A DNA stretch of 64,000 bases. Source: Candidatus Sumerlaeota bacterium. Lineage in GTDB: Bacteria > Sumerlaeota > Sumerlaeia > Sumerlaeales > Sumerlaeaceae. Positions 28,079 through 36,705 of this stretch are shown one piece after another (positions within the stretch are counted from its first letter, which is position 1; each line of letters opens with the position of its first letter). The notes beneath the pieces are model-generated. The model searched no databases and was not told where the DNA came from. It was given only the letters and a program-made list of their open reading frames with translations. A program made the position numbers and the translations under genes. The DNA is taken from assembly GCA_012513815.1 (NCBI GenBank), contig JAAZBM010000010.1, positions 1 through 64,000 of the forward strand. Direction: 5' to 3'.

Positions 28079-29404
28079 ATGACAAAACCGAAAACACAAT
28101 CCGCGCCCCCAACCATGCGAAACACCGACACAAACGATGCGCTCGCCAATGCGATGAGCATCATCAACTCATTGCGACAGCACGGGCACGAAACATTTCT
28201 CGTTGGCGGATGTGTGCGCGACAGACTTCTCAACAGACCCCCCAAAGACTACGACGTCACAACTCAAGCGACACCGCGACAAATCAAAGCATTGTTCCCG
28301 AAGGCAAAACTCATCGGGGCATCGTTCGCCGTCATGGAGTATCAACAGATTCAAATCGCCTCCTTCAGAAAGGATGGAAAATACTCGGACAAAAGGCATC
28401 CGGACAACATCGACTTTGGAACAATCGAAGAGGACGCTGCCCGAAGAGACTTCACAATCAATGCCCTTTACGAGTTGCCGAACCCGCGCAATCTCGCAAG
28501 ACCCGGCAGAATCACGGATTTCTTCGGAGGCCGCGAAGACCTCAGGAATCGCGTCTTGCGCACGGTCGGCAACCCCAACGCCCGCTTCAGAGAAGACGCC
28601 CTCCGACTGATGCGCGCCGTCCGTTTCGCGGCACGATTCAACATGACCATCGCCCCACAAACACTGCGCGCGATGACACGCCACCACCGCAAACTTTCCA
28701 TGATTTCCCGCGAACGTGTCCGCGACGAATTCCTACTCATCATCACCGGCGCCCAGCCGACACACGCCTTAGACATCATCATCAAAACAAAACTGCTCGC
28801 GCCTATCTGCGACAACCGCACGCTCGCCTATCTCGTCCGCAAAAACTGCGCGCGACTTACACCGCTATCAAAATTACTGAGCGCCACAACGTCAACCAAC
28901 AACCATCAATGCCTCATGATTGCCGCACTGCTTGCCGACGCGGACAGAAAACGCCGCACACCCCAAGCGGCAGTCGAAGCGCTCCAAAAGCTCCGCCTCG
29001 CGAACAAGCAAACAAAACTCATCACGGAAATATTGCAATGCCTTGACCAACTGCGACTGCCCGACCACAAAACAATCGCGCAGCACAGCGCCCGCGTCAT
29101 CGCGGCGCATCCCGCAGCCCCACTCATTCTCGCGCTCGCCCGCATCATCTTCAAAACAAAACCAAACATCAAACGCAACACCAACGCCATCAACAAATGG
29201 ATAAACACAAATCAGACGCGACTACCAGACCCATTAATCACAGGAAACACGCTCATCAGAATGGGAATCAAACCGGCGACGAGCTACGCGACAATTCTCT
29301 CGAAAATTTACAACCTACAACTCGACGGCAAAATCAACACTGCAGACGAAGCGCGAAAAACCATCGCGAAAATCATCGTCGCGCAACAAAAACGAAACCG
29401 CTAA
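28079..29404 (+). CDS. tRNA nucleotidyltransferase / poly(A) polymerase family protein
   Basis: The 441-residue protein is a class II nucleotidyltransferase that adds CCA (or A) to tRNA 3' ends. Visible features are 'FLVGGCVRDRLLNRPPKDYDVTT' (GG motif and catalytic DxD), 'DAARRDFTINAL' (nucleotide-selecting RRD), and 'RFREDALRLMRAVRFAARF' and 'ISRERVRDEF' of the neck. The C-terminal 200 residues are helical, without an HD domain motif. Whether it adds the full CCA or only part cannot be told from motifs. It stands alone between the divergent giant gene and the convergent tadA. The ATG has no Shine-Dalgarno; a TATAAA hexamer ends 11 bases before it. Confidence 0.92.
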   Translation: MTKPKTQSAPPTMRNTDTNDALANAMSIINSLRQHGHETFLVGGCVRDRLLNRPPKDYDVTTQATPRQIKALFPKAKLIGASFAVMEYQQIQIASFRKDGKYSDKRHPDNIDFGTIEEDAARRDFTINALYELPNPRNLARPGRITDFFGGREDLRNRVLRTVGNPNARFREDALRLMRAVRFAARFNMTIAPQTLRAMTRHHRKLSMISRERVRDEFLLIITGAQPTHALDIIIKTKLLAPICDNRTLAYLVRKNCARLTPLSKLLSATTSTNNHQCLMIAALLADADRKRRTPQAAVEALQKLRLANKQTKLITEILQCLDQLRLPDHKTIAQHSARVIAAHPAAPLILALARIIFKTKPNIKRNTNAINKWINTNQTRLPDPLITGNTLIRMGIKPATSYATILSKIYNLQLDGKINTADEARKTIAKIIVAQQKRNR

Positions 29405-29410
29405 AAGCGC

Positions 29411-29902
29411 CTACCGCCGATTCTTCCGGAACCAATCCTGCATCAGCGCGACAGCGTCATCAGCCATCACATTGCCAACCGTCCGAACCTTATGATTCCA
29501 ACCGTCATGACAAAACAAATCGCAAACCGAACCACACGCGCCAAACTTTTGATTCTGTGCGCCATAAACAACTAGCGGAATGCGAGCCAGCAAAATAGCG
29601 CCCGCGCACATCGCGCAAGGCTCAATCGTAACGAATAGCGTACAATCGTCAAGACGCCAATCGCCAAGATACTGCGACGCCTCGCGAATCGCCATAATCT
29701 CCGCATGAGCAGTCGGGTCCGTCAACAGCATACGCTGGTCACGACCACGCCCAATCACATCACCATCACGAACAATTACGGCGCCCACCGGAACCTCATT
29801 GACCTCGGACGAAAAACGAGCTTGTTGCAACGCTAAGCCCATATACTTTACGTAATCAGTCTCTGACATCGGCGTAAAAACCGCCGCTTTCCTTTTTGTC
29901 AC
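29411..29902 (-). CDS. tadA: tRNA-specific adenosine deaminase
   Basis: TadA converts adenosine 34 of tRNA-Arg(ACG) to inosine. The 163-residue protein has the cytidine-deaminase fold zinc motif 'DPTAHAEIMAIREA' (His/Glu) and 'EPCAMCAGAILLARI' (two Cys), plus 'VVYGAQNQKFGACGSV' typical of TadA. The start at 29902 is GTG with GGGAG 9 bases upstream; an in-frame ATG at 29869 lacks a well-placed site. It begins 2 bases after the GT4 stop, so it belongs to the same leftward transcript as gltA and the glycosyltransferase. Confidence 0.93.
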   Translation of the reverse strand: MTKRKAAVFTPMSETDYVKYMGLALQQARFSSEVNEVPVGAVIVRDGDVIGRGRDQRMLLTDPTAHAEIMAIREASQYLGDWRLDDCTLFVTIEPCAMCAGAILLARIPLVVYGAQNQKFGACGSVCDLFCHDGWNHKVRTVGNVMADDAVALMQDWFRKNRR

Positions 29903-29904
29903 GA

Positions 29905-31068
29905 CTATTGACTCCCACTCTTACTGGTTCTCTCATATACAGTATATGTTTCTTTGGCCGTTTTTGACCACGAAAACTCCGCTGCGCGCGCCATGCCTTT
30001 TTCACGCAAACGCGACGACAACGCACAATCACTCAGAACCATGCACAACTTACTCGTAAGATCGGCCTCATCTAAGGGGTCAACCTGCAAGGCCGCATCG
30101 GGACCGGTCACCTCCGGAAGCGAGGACGTCAACGACGTCACCACCGGAGCGCCACAAGACATCGCTTCGAGCGGCGGCATACCAAATCCCTCATAAAGCG
30201 ACGGAAAAACAAACACATCCGTATGATTCATCAATTCAACGACAGCGTCATCCGACACATGACCCAAAAACTTTATCCGTTGACGATGCGAAGCGCGTTC
30301 GGCCTCCGCGAATATCGAATCCGTCAGCCAACCCTTGTCACCCGCGAGCAACAACAGATGCTCCGGAAAACGATCCGCCAACGCGTCAAAAGCACGAATG
30401 ATGCGACCGACATTTTTCCCCGGCTCCAGTGTGCCCACATACAAAATATACGGCAACGAACCCGCGTAAGCACCGACCGACATGCAGCGCTCGCGAGGCA
30501 AATCCAAAACGCGAAAACGCCGATGGGCAGCCAGTGGAATCACGGTCACGGGCGCTTTGCAATCGGGAAAATAATGAAGAATATCACGACGCGAATTCTC
30601 GCTGATGGTGATGATCTCATCCGCGACAGCGACACTCCGTGCCGTCATCGCGTACCAGTAAGCGCGCCGAAGCGTCCCACAACGTTCGGGGTGAACGTAA
30701 TACGACAAATCGTGAAGCGACAAAACATAAGGACAAACCTTATAGAACGGCAAAAAGTTGGACAACCCATGCAGCAACGTGGGATGATGCTGACGGGCAG
30801 CCTCACGCGGGAAACACAGATACTCCTTTAGCAAACGCCGAATCTTCTTGCCCTCCGGAAAACCCCAAGGGATATTCTCGTAATTCGGCGGCGCATCCGC
30901 GAACTGATAATTCCCGCAATTCTCACGGCTCGTATAGAGCGACAAATGGTCATCCGATTTCAGTAGCGGCAACAACTCCTCAGTCAACGCGTAGATATAC
31001 TGACCAACGCCGCTCTTCGCCGCGCGCACCTGCATCGCATTTAAAACCAAACGCATTCCCGGCAACAC
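29905..31068 (-). CDS. Family 4 glycosyltransferase
   Basis: This GT-B enzyme of about 387 residues opens 'MRLVLNAMQVRAAKSGVGQYIYALTEELL', with the Gly-rich donor loop. Its C-terminal half has 'YILYVGTLEPGKNVGRIIRAF', 'KFLGHVSDDAVVELMNHTDVFVFPSLYEGFGMPPLEAMSCGAPVV' (EX7E). It resembles mannosyl/rhamnosyltransferases of O-antigen clusters. The track start (31068, GTG) overlaps the gltA stop by one base; the ATG at 31056 starts the canonical family N-terminus, and neither has a good ribosome-binding site. tadA follows by 2 bases. Donor and acceptor are unknown. Confidence 0.9.
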   Translation of the reverse strand: MLPGMRLVLNAMQVRAAKSGVGQYIYALTEELLPLLKSDDHLSLYTSRENCGNYQFADAPPNYENIPWGFPEGKKIRRLLKEYLCFPREAARQHHPTLLHGLSNFLPFYKVCPYVLSLHDLSYYVHPERCGTLRRAYWYAMTARSVAVADEIITISENSRRDILHYFPDCKAPVTVIPLAAHRRFRVLDLPRERCMSVGAYAGSLPYILYVGTLEPGKNVGRIIRAFDALADRFPEHLLLLAGDKGWLTDSIFAEAERASHRQRIKFLGHVSDDAVVELMNHTDVFVFPSLYEGFGMPPLEAMSCGAPVVTSLTSSLPEVTGPDAALQVDPLDEADLTSKLCMVLSDCALSSRLREKGMARAAEFSWSKTAKETYTVYERTSKSGSQ

Positions 31069-32387
31069 TACTTCCGTTTTGTCAAGGGTTGATACTGCGT
31101 CAACGGAGCGCCGATATAAATCTGCCGCGGACGAGTCAAACGCGAATTCTGGTCATTGTAAAGCTCTTTCCACTGAGCGATCCAACCGGGCATACGACCA
31201 ATCGCGAAAATCACCGTAAACATATTCGTCGGAATACCAATGGCACGCAGAATAATCCCGCTATAAAAGTCAACATTCGGATACAGTTTCCGCTCGATAA
31301 AATACGAATCTTTCAACGCGAGCTCCTCAAGTTTCCGCGCGATATCAAGCAACGGATCCTGCACCTTCAGACGCTTAAACACACGGTCACAGCAAGTCTT
31401 CAGCAGCCGAGCACGCGGGTCATACTTCTTATAAACGCGATGACCGAAACCCATCAACCGGAAAGGCTCATTCTTATCCTTAGCCTTCTCGATACACTCC
31501 TGAGGCGACAGACCGCCACGATGAATCGACTCAAGCATATCAATCACCGCCACATTCGCGCCGCCATGCAGCGGACCCCACAGAGCGCAAATCCCCGCCG
31601 AAACGGAAGCATACAAATTCGCCTGCGCCGAACCCACAATACGAACCGTCGTCGTCGAACAATTCTGCTCGTGATCCGCGTGGAGCGTCAGAATCAAATT
31701 CAGCGCCTCATCAATCTCATTTTCCGGAATATACTGCCGATAAGGCTCACTGAACATCATGTGCAAAAAGTTGCTGCAATAACGCAAACTCGGGTCCGGG
31801 AACATATAAGGCAAACCCTGAGCAGCCCGGTGCGAATACGCCGCCAGAGTACGAACCTTACTCATCAGATTCGCTGCCGCCGTATCAATCGCAAGCGTCG
31901 GGTCCTTATCAATCATTCGCTGAAACTGACGGTCATAGCAAAACAGAGAGTTCACCATCGCCGACAGAATCGCCATGGGGTGCGCCTTCGGAGGAAAACT
32001 GTCAAAATGATGTTTCATGCTCTCGTGAATATTCGCGTTCTCCGTAAGCAGCATTCCAAAATTCAAACGCTCCTCAACCGTCGGCAACTTCCCATTCATC
32101 AGCAGCATGGCCGTCTCGATAAAATCATGCGTCGCACTCAACTTTTCAATCGGAATACCGCGATAACGCAAAATCCCATTCTCACCATCAATATAAGAAA
32201 TATCACTCTTACAAACCGCCGTGTTCGCCATGCCAGGGTCATAAACCAGATGACCCGTCTTCGCATAGAGATTCGACACATCAAAACCAACTTCACCCTC
32301 GGTCCCCACAACGACTGGCAATTCAATACTGCGGCCATTATAAGTTAGAGTCGCTGTCTGCGGAACAGGCGTATTCTTCTTCTCCAT
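31068..32387 (-). CDS. gltA: Citrate synthase
   Basis: The enzyme condenses oxaloacetate and acetyl-CoA to citrate. It is the hexameric type II form: beta-rich N-terminal segment ('LTYNGRSIELPVVVGTEGEVGFDV'), then 'GILRYRGIPIEKLS', 'LILTLHADHEQNCSTTTVRIVGSA' (His), 'GALWGPLHGGANVAV'-like 'ALWGPLHGGANVAVIDML' (His), 'MGFGHRVYKKYDPRA' and 'NVDFYSGI' (Asp). The ORF track starts at 32417 (GTG), but AAGGAG lies 9 bases before the ATG at 32387, so that start (439 residues) is preferred. It follows mcsB by about 128 bases, enough for its own promoter, and is followed directly by a glycosyltransferase. Confidence 0.96.
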   Translation of the reverse strand: MEKKNTPVPQTATLTYNGRSIELPVVVGTEGEVGFDVSNLYAKTGHLVYDPGMANTAVCKSDISYIDGENGILRYRGIPIEKLSATHDFIETAMLLMNGKLPTVEERLNFGMLLTENANIHESMKHHFDSFPPKAHPMAILSAMVNSLFCYDRQFQRMIDKDPTLAIDTAAANLMSKVRTLAAYSHRAAQGLPYMFPDPSLRYCSNFLHMMFSEPYRQYIPENEIDEALNLILTLHADHEQNCSTTTVRIVGSAQANLYASVSAGICALWGPLHGGANVAVIDMLESIHRGGLSPQECIEKAKDKNEPFRLMGFGHRVYKKYDPRARLLKTCCDRVFKRLKVQDPLLDIARKLEELALKDSYFIERKLYPNVDFYSGIILRAIGIPTNMFTVIFAIGRMPGWIAQWKELYNDQNSRLTRPRQIYIGAPLTQYQPLTKRK

Positions 32388-32515
32388 TTTCGAAGTCTCC
32401 TTAAATTTTCTTGACACTCAACATCCACGGCACACCACACGATGAACAGCATCTTGTAATTTCTATAAAACACTTACACGTTCTTTAACTTCAAAAGAGC
32501 GCAATTTTCTGAACG

Positions 32516-33649
32516 TCATTCCCATGAGGACGGAAAGTCAATTTGCCAAATCTTGCACAACTTCCGACACAATCGAGCGCGACAAGAATCAATCTCGGTC
32601 ATCATCTTGTGCCTCACGGCAGCAGACTCATTCTTATGCGGGAACTCCATCCCCGCCTCCAGAGCTATATGACACGGAAAAACACGTATCGCCAAATAGT
32701 TCAGCAACCGATGGTCAAGATTCTTGATGATACCATTCGAAACACCCAAACGCAACGCGAACAAATGCATCGCGCACTCCTGCCAATCAATCAAACGCGC
32801 GCTGCCAAGCAACGCCAACGACCGACAAATCTGATCTGACATCAGCGCATTCTCTGACTCCCACAGTGTCTCACGCCCAACACGTTCTTGCATCAGCAAA
32901 AGCTCAAGATAGCGATGCATGCTCATGACAATCTGCTCTTCCGACTTACCCATCGCCGACGTGTTCTCAATCACATAAACATTACTGCCCGGCCAACGAT
33001 ACTCCTTCAGCGTGACATTATAACGCTTCGCTATATCCTTAAAAGCACTCGTCCGATGCGTCGAAAGATAACCCGGCAAATGCACCAGAACACCAATCCG
33101 CAGACCGGTCCCGGCATCCTCCGGACGCGTCGTCAGATAACCAAGCTCTTCATCATAAGCGTACTTCGCGATGATGCGAGTCGAAAACTCATGCTCAAGT
33201 TTCAGGGCGCGACCAAGCGCAAGAAAAGGCTGGCAACCCGGCAAAACACTCGTGAATACAAAATGGTCACGGCCATTGACCACGATGTTCTCGCAGCCAT
33301 CACCACTCGAAAACAAAACTTGATGCGGCTCCGCGCGAACAATGAGCTGATAAGGCAACTGAAAACTTTCCTCTAAAAAACGACGCTCCGTATAGTTCAA
33401 GTCACCCAAGCAAAACTCGACGCCGCGGTCATGCCAATAATCAGCGAACAAACCATTATCATACGCAGCCTGACGAGCCATATCCACAAGCTCCATCAGC
33501 GTCGCGGAATCCTCAGTGGAAGGAAAACGAAAATTCTCCGCGTTCCGCGAAAGACGAACATACGTCAGCAAAACAGCATCACTATCCGTCGAAGCCATCT
33601 GCCAAACATCATCGAGACTCGAAAACGGAGAACCCGAAGAGTTCATCAC
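32516..33649 (-). CDS. mcsB: McsB-like protein arginine kinase homologue, catalytic residues replaced
   Basis: The 377-residue protein aligns over its full length with McsB, the kinase that phosphorylates protein arginines and marks proteins for ClpCP. Conserved framework includes 'VRLSRNAENFRFP', 'LGYLTTRPEDAGTGLR', 'VHLPGYLSTHR', 'GKSEEQIV' and 'LRLGVSNGIIK'. The catalytic parts differ. The family NEEDHxRIQ is NGRDHFVFT here (about residues 125-133), so the catalytic Glu and a phosphate-binding Arg are gone. The CPTN-type motif is TRPED (about 174-178), lacking the active Cys. The SSRIR motif is LTYVR, and the RGxxGE loop is not preserved. I infer a pseudokinase or an enzyme with altered chemistry. 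The start overlaps the mcsA stop (ATGA), so the partner relation is intact. ctsR and clpC are not in the window. Confidence 0.85.
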   Translation of the reverse strand: MMNSSGSPFSSLDDVWQMASTDSDAVLLTYVRLSRNAENFRFPSTEDSATLMELVDMARQAAYDNGLFADYWHDRGVEFCLGDLNYTERRFLEESFQLPYQLIVRAEPHQVLFSSGDGCENIVVNGRDHFVFTSVLPGCQPFLALGRALKLEHEFSTRIIAKYAYDEELGYLTTRPEDAGTGLRIGVLVHLPGYLSTHRTSAFKDIAKRYNVTLKEYRWPGSNVYVIENTSAMGKSEEQIVMSMHRYLELLLMQERVGRETLWESENALMSDQICRSLALLGSARLIDWQECAMHLFALRLGVSNGIIKNLDHRLLNYLAIRVFPCHIALEAGMEFPHKNESAAVRHKMMTEIDSCRARLCRKLCKIWQIDFPSSWE

Positions 33650-34248
33650 TTTAGCCTTTTTATCTGATCCCGCAACTTAGCCGCAGACAAATAATCCTCG
33701 GACCTCACCGCCAAACGCAACTGCTTCCGCAAAGCATGCAAACGAGTGGTATGCAAAACACGATCACTGACCGACGCGCCATCCTGAGGACACATCCCAA
33801 CATGACGGGCAACCTCATCACCGGGCCAAAGTGGAATATTCTCTAAACAAACATCCCGAAAAACACGATAGCAACGCGAGCAACCCAAACGACCGGTCTT
33901 CCGAAACGAACGCAAAGTGGTCTTGCAATAAGGACAAGTGATATCCGCCATATCCGACTCTTCCAGATTGCCCACAACATTAGACGAATCCAGAGCTTGC
34001 GTTATCATATCATCAAGACTGTCGCTCCCAAAAAACTCCCGAAGCAACTCGGACAATTCCTCCGGAGACAAACCCTGCGTCAACTTCGGCGAAATCTCCG
34101 AAGCGCACGGCTCGCACAAAAAATGCTCATTCAAAACGCCACCGGCATCACTCATAAACGCGACTTTCACGGTCGCGGGATTACGGTGACAGTGACAACA
34201 CAGGACGGCAGCATTGTCATCATCAAAACCATCATGACCAGACATCAT
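33646..34248 (-). CDS. mcsA: McsA-like zinc-binding partner with UVR motif
   Basis: The 200-residue protein has two zinc-finger pairs: 'LCCHCHRNPA' with 'FLCEPCASE', and 'ITCPYCKTTLRSF' with 'LGCSRCYRVF'. A C-terminal UVR motif 'ALRKQLRLAVRSEDYLSAAKLRDQIKRL' follows. This is the McsA layout; McsA activates McsB and links it to ClpC substrates and stress signalling. The gene is directly upstream of the mcsB homologue with a 4-base overlap. Residues 55-95 form an acidic linker ('ELLREFFGSDSLDDMI'). AAAGGA lies 9 bases before the ATG. With McsB apparently inactive, McsA may serve as an adaptor; that is inference. Confidence 0.88.
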   Translation of the reverse strand: MMSGHDGFDDDNAAVLCCHCHRNPATVKVAFMSDAGGVLNEHFLCEPCASEISPKLTQGLSPEELSELLREFFGSDSLDDMITQALDSSNVVGNLEESDMADITCPYCKTTLRSFRKTGRLGCSRCYRVFRDVCLENIPLWPGDEVARHVGMCPQDGASVSDRVLHTTRLHALRKQLRLAVRSEDYLSAAKLRDQIKRLK

Positions 34249-34399
34249 TCAATACCATCCTTTACTAAAACTTCACTACTATCTACAAATTATAATACGC
34301 CACATTCGAGAATCCGACCACCGACTAAAAACACCAAAAACATAAACAATAGAAAAACACAGTAGTTTTTGTGAGTTTTATTATTCAGAATACAATTAA
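34249..34399. other. First part of the 408-base gap between mcsA and the LamG/phosphoesterase gene
   Basis: The stretch is AT-rich with no ORF of note. A TATAAT hexamer on the minus strand at 34289-34294 is a candidate -10 box for mcsA, without a recognisable -35 box. The remainder of the gap contains a LamG gene remnant (34400-34486), a terminator (34517-34548), and an AT-rich leader before 34657. Confidence 0.4.
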
Positions 34400-34486
34400 C
34401 CGATTTATGATGGCGCACTTACTGACGAAGAAGTCGCCCAACTCACCAGAGGACTCACAAGTGTTGACGACTGGTCACTCATGTAA
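34400..34486 (+). pseudogene. Remnant of a LamG-domain protein gene (3' end only)
   Basis: After an in-frame TAA at 34397-34399 the frame reads 'PIYDGALTDEEVAQLTRGLTSVDDWSLM' and stops. It closely matches the end of the LamG domain in the next gene ('AVYDGVMTDQEVADLGGL') and that protein's last residues ('VNDWSLQ'). There is no start codon or upstream domain, so only the last 28 codons of a related gene survive. A terminator 30 bases downstream supports a former gene end here. Confidence 0.7.
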
Positions 34487-34516
34487 TTTTATCTGACGAC
34501 ACAACCTTGATCAAGA

Positions 34517-34548
34517 AGCCCAACCATTTTGTGATAGTCGGGCTTTTT
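34517..34548 (+). terminator. Rho-independent terminator after the LamG remnant
   Basis: AGCCCaAC pairs with GTcGGGCT (one mismatch) around a 12-base loop and is followed by TTTTT. It most likely belonged to the gene whose remnant precedes it. Confidence 0.75.
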
Positions 34549-34656
34549 GTTTGCTCTCAAAAAACGAAAAAAGTAGAAACCTGAATAATTAATTAATATC
34601 GCTTGCAGTACCTCATATCACTATGGTTCATCCCAAATAGTCTATAGGGAATTAAA

Positions 34657-36570
34657 ATGAGAATCAAACAATTATATCTGTCGGCTCTGGTCATGGCTTC
34701 CGCTGCCCTTGCGGGAGCGATACCCACAATGACCGGGCAATGGAATTTCACAAACAGCAACCTCGACGCGACCGTCGGAACCGCAATGGCATACAGAGGA
34801 ACAACACAAAGCAACACATCATTCGGCAAGGCATCAACATTCGGCATGCCAAACGTCGAAGGTGTCGACAAAGTCGTCATGGCATTCCCCGCATGCAACA
34901 ACTCACAGGGATACATTTTCCACCCCAACACATCCGCATCCGGCGGTAGTGACACTAACCAATACACAATCCTCATGGACATCGGATACAAAACAGTTCC
35001 ATCAGGATACGGAGCGCTTCTCCAGACAGACCCAAACAACAGCAACGACGCAGAATGCTTCTGCTACAACGGAGGAATCGGCATATCCGGACAATACGAT
35101 GGAGAATTACAGGAAGGTGCATGGCACAGAGTCGTATGGACAATGAACAACAGAGTTTTTAAGAAATACATCGACGGACAACTCGTCGGAACACAAAATC
35201 TGGACGGTTACGCGGATGACAGATGGTCAATGTACTCCGGGGCCTCCGGAACAGCACTCGTCTTCACCGACAACGACAACGAGACGGCCCCCGGCTACTG
35301 CTCGCAAATCGCCGTATACGACGGAGTCATGACTGACCAAGAAGTCGCCGACCTCGGCGGACTCTATGTCTCGACTGTCAAGGTCAAAACACCCCCATAT
35401 CTCCAAAACATGAAGACAAACGAAATGACCATCATGTGGGAAACATCGACTGACAACGCCGCGACCGTCGAATATGGAACAACAACCGCCTATGGTCAAA
35501 CCGCGACGCCCACGGCCATCGCCTCCAAGGCCGCCACATACATCCACAAAGCGGTACTCACATCACTCACCCCCGACACACTCTACCACTACCGCGTCAA
35601 GAACGTCGGCGCTGACCCCGAATACACCGACGACGCGACGTTCAAAACAGCCCCCGACACCAACACCGGTGACTTCGCGTTCGCCTTCTGGAGCGACAGT
35701 CAGGGAGCAGTCAACGGCAGCAACGACCATCCGACAAACGACCTCTTCGACCACATGGCCGCACAGGGAATCGACTTTGCCGTCACAGCCGGTGACCTCT
35801 CCGAAGCAGGTGACTCATCTGCGCACGTTCGCAACTTCTTCCTCAACCGCACATGCGCGCACCTCGGAACAAAAGTCCCGTTCTTCATCGCATGGGGCAA
35901 CCACGACGCCTACAACACTGAGCCGCCGCAAGGTGAACTCAACTTCATCAGACAATGCGCCTCACTTCCATCCCAAGACCGCACGGACCAACCCGGCAAA
36001 GTCAACGCCGGTCGTGGCGGATTCAGCTACACATACAGAGGCGTATACTTCTGCTTTATCGACGACCTGCATCCGGACGACATCATTAACGGATGGCTCG
36101 ATGCCGAACTCGCGTCGGACGCATGCAAAAACGCGCGCATGCGCGTCTGCGTCGTACACCAGCCGCCCTACTGCGACATGTGGGTTGATGGAACACCATC
36201 ATACCGCACAAACCTCGTGCCCAAACTCGAAGCCAACAACTTCGTCCTGTGCCTCTCCGGACACACACACGAATACGAAAGAGGATTCCTCAACAACATC
36301 AACTACGTGATTTGTGGTGGAGCGAGCTGGCTCGACCTAACAGAACCCATCGTCAAAGATTGGGAACACATCACCGTTGGCGGAGCGCACAACATGGACG
36401 GAGCACCCAGAGCCGGACTCCTGCACGGATACACACTCTTCAACATCAGCGATGGAGTCGTCACAGCGCAATTCCACACCTTCTCATCGACGGGCGAGTA
36501 CACTGGAATCAAAGACAGCTTCATCATAAACCTTCCTGTTGCGGCTGTCAACGACTGGTCGCTGCAATAA
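34657..36570 (+). CDS. Secreted LamG / purple-acid-phosphatase-like metallophosphoesterase
   Basis: This 637-residue protein has a signal peptide ('LYLSALVMASAALAGA'), then a LamG/concanavalin-like domain (about residues 25-240, ending 'IAVYDGVMTDQEVADLGG'). A fibronectin-type domain of the purple acid phosphatase N-terminal type follows (about 245-325, 'PPYLQNMKTNEMTIMWET'). The calcineurin-like phosphoesterase domain (about 335-610) has 'FWSDSQG', 'TAGDLSEAGD', 'WGNHDAY', 'VVHQPPY' and 'LSGHTHEYERG', giving a complete two-metal site. Secreted enzymes of this kind hydrolyse phosphate mono- or diesters. The protein ends in 'VNDWSLQ', a tail shared with the upstream remnant. A strong terminator follows. 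It stands as a single gene. Confidence 0.88.
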   Translation: MRIKQLYLSALVMASAALAGAIPTMTGQWNFTNSNLDATVGTAMAYRGTTQSNTSFGKASTFGMPNVEGVDKVVMAFPACNNSQGYIFHPNTSASGGSDTNQYTILMDIGYKTVPSGYGALLQTDPNNSNDAECFCYNGGIGISGQYDGELQEGAWHRVVWTMNNRVFKKYIDGQLVGTQNLDGYADDRWSMYSGASGTALVFTDNDNETAPGYCSQIAVYDGVMTDQEVADLGGLYVSTVKVKTPPYLQNMKTNEMTIMWETSTDNAATVEYGTTTAYGQTATPTAIASKAATYIHKAVLTSLTPDTLYHYRVKNVGADPEYTDDATFKTAPDTNTGDFAFAFWSDSQGAVNGSNDHPTNDLFDHMAAQGIDFAVTAGDLSEAGDSSAHVRNFFLNRTCAHLGTKVPFFIAWGNHDAYNTEPPQGELNFIRQCASLPSQDRTDQPGKVNAGRGGFSYTYRGVYFCFIDDLHPDDIINGWLDAELASDACKNARMRVCVVHQPPYCDMWVDGTPSYRTNLVPKLEANNFVLCLSGHTHEYERGFLNNINYVICGGASWLDLTEPIVKDWEHITVGGAHNMDGAPRAGLLHGYTLFNISDGVVTAQFHTFSSTGEYTGIKDSFIINLPVAAVNDWSLQ

Positions 36571-36600
36571 GCAAACTGTTTAGAACAGAAACAAACAACA

Positions 36601-36642
36601 AACACCCCGATGTCGGAAATCAACGGCAGCGGGGTGTTTTTC
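36601..36642 (+). terminator. Rho-independent terminator
   Basis: A perfect 9-bp stem AACACCCCG/CGGGGTGTT with a 20-base loop is followed by TTT. It lies 31 bases after the phosphoesterase stop. Confidence 0.88.
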
Positions 36643-36705
36643 ATCCTACAGACTTGTTGTCAATCGTAAATATTCATCAAACACAACGATAACATTTCTA
36701 TACAA

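Noticed and set aside
30639-32348. 569-codon + strand ORF over the GT4 and gltA genes
   Set aside because: Both underlying minus-strand genes are unambiguous, and the ORF has no family features.
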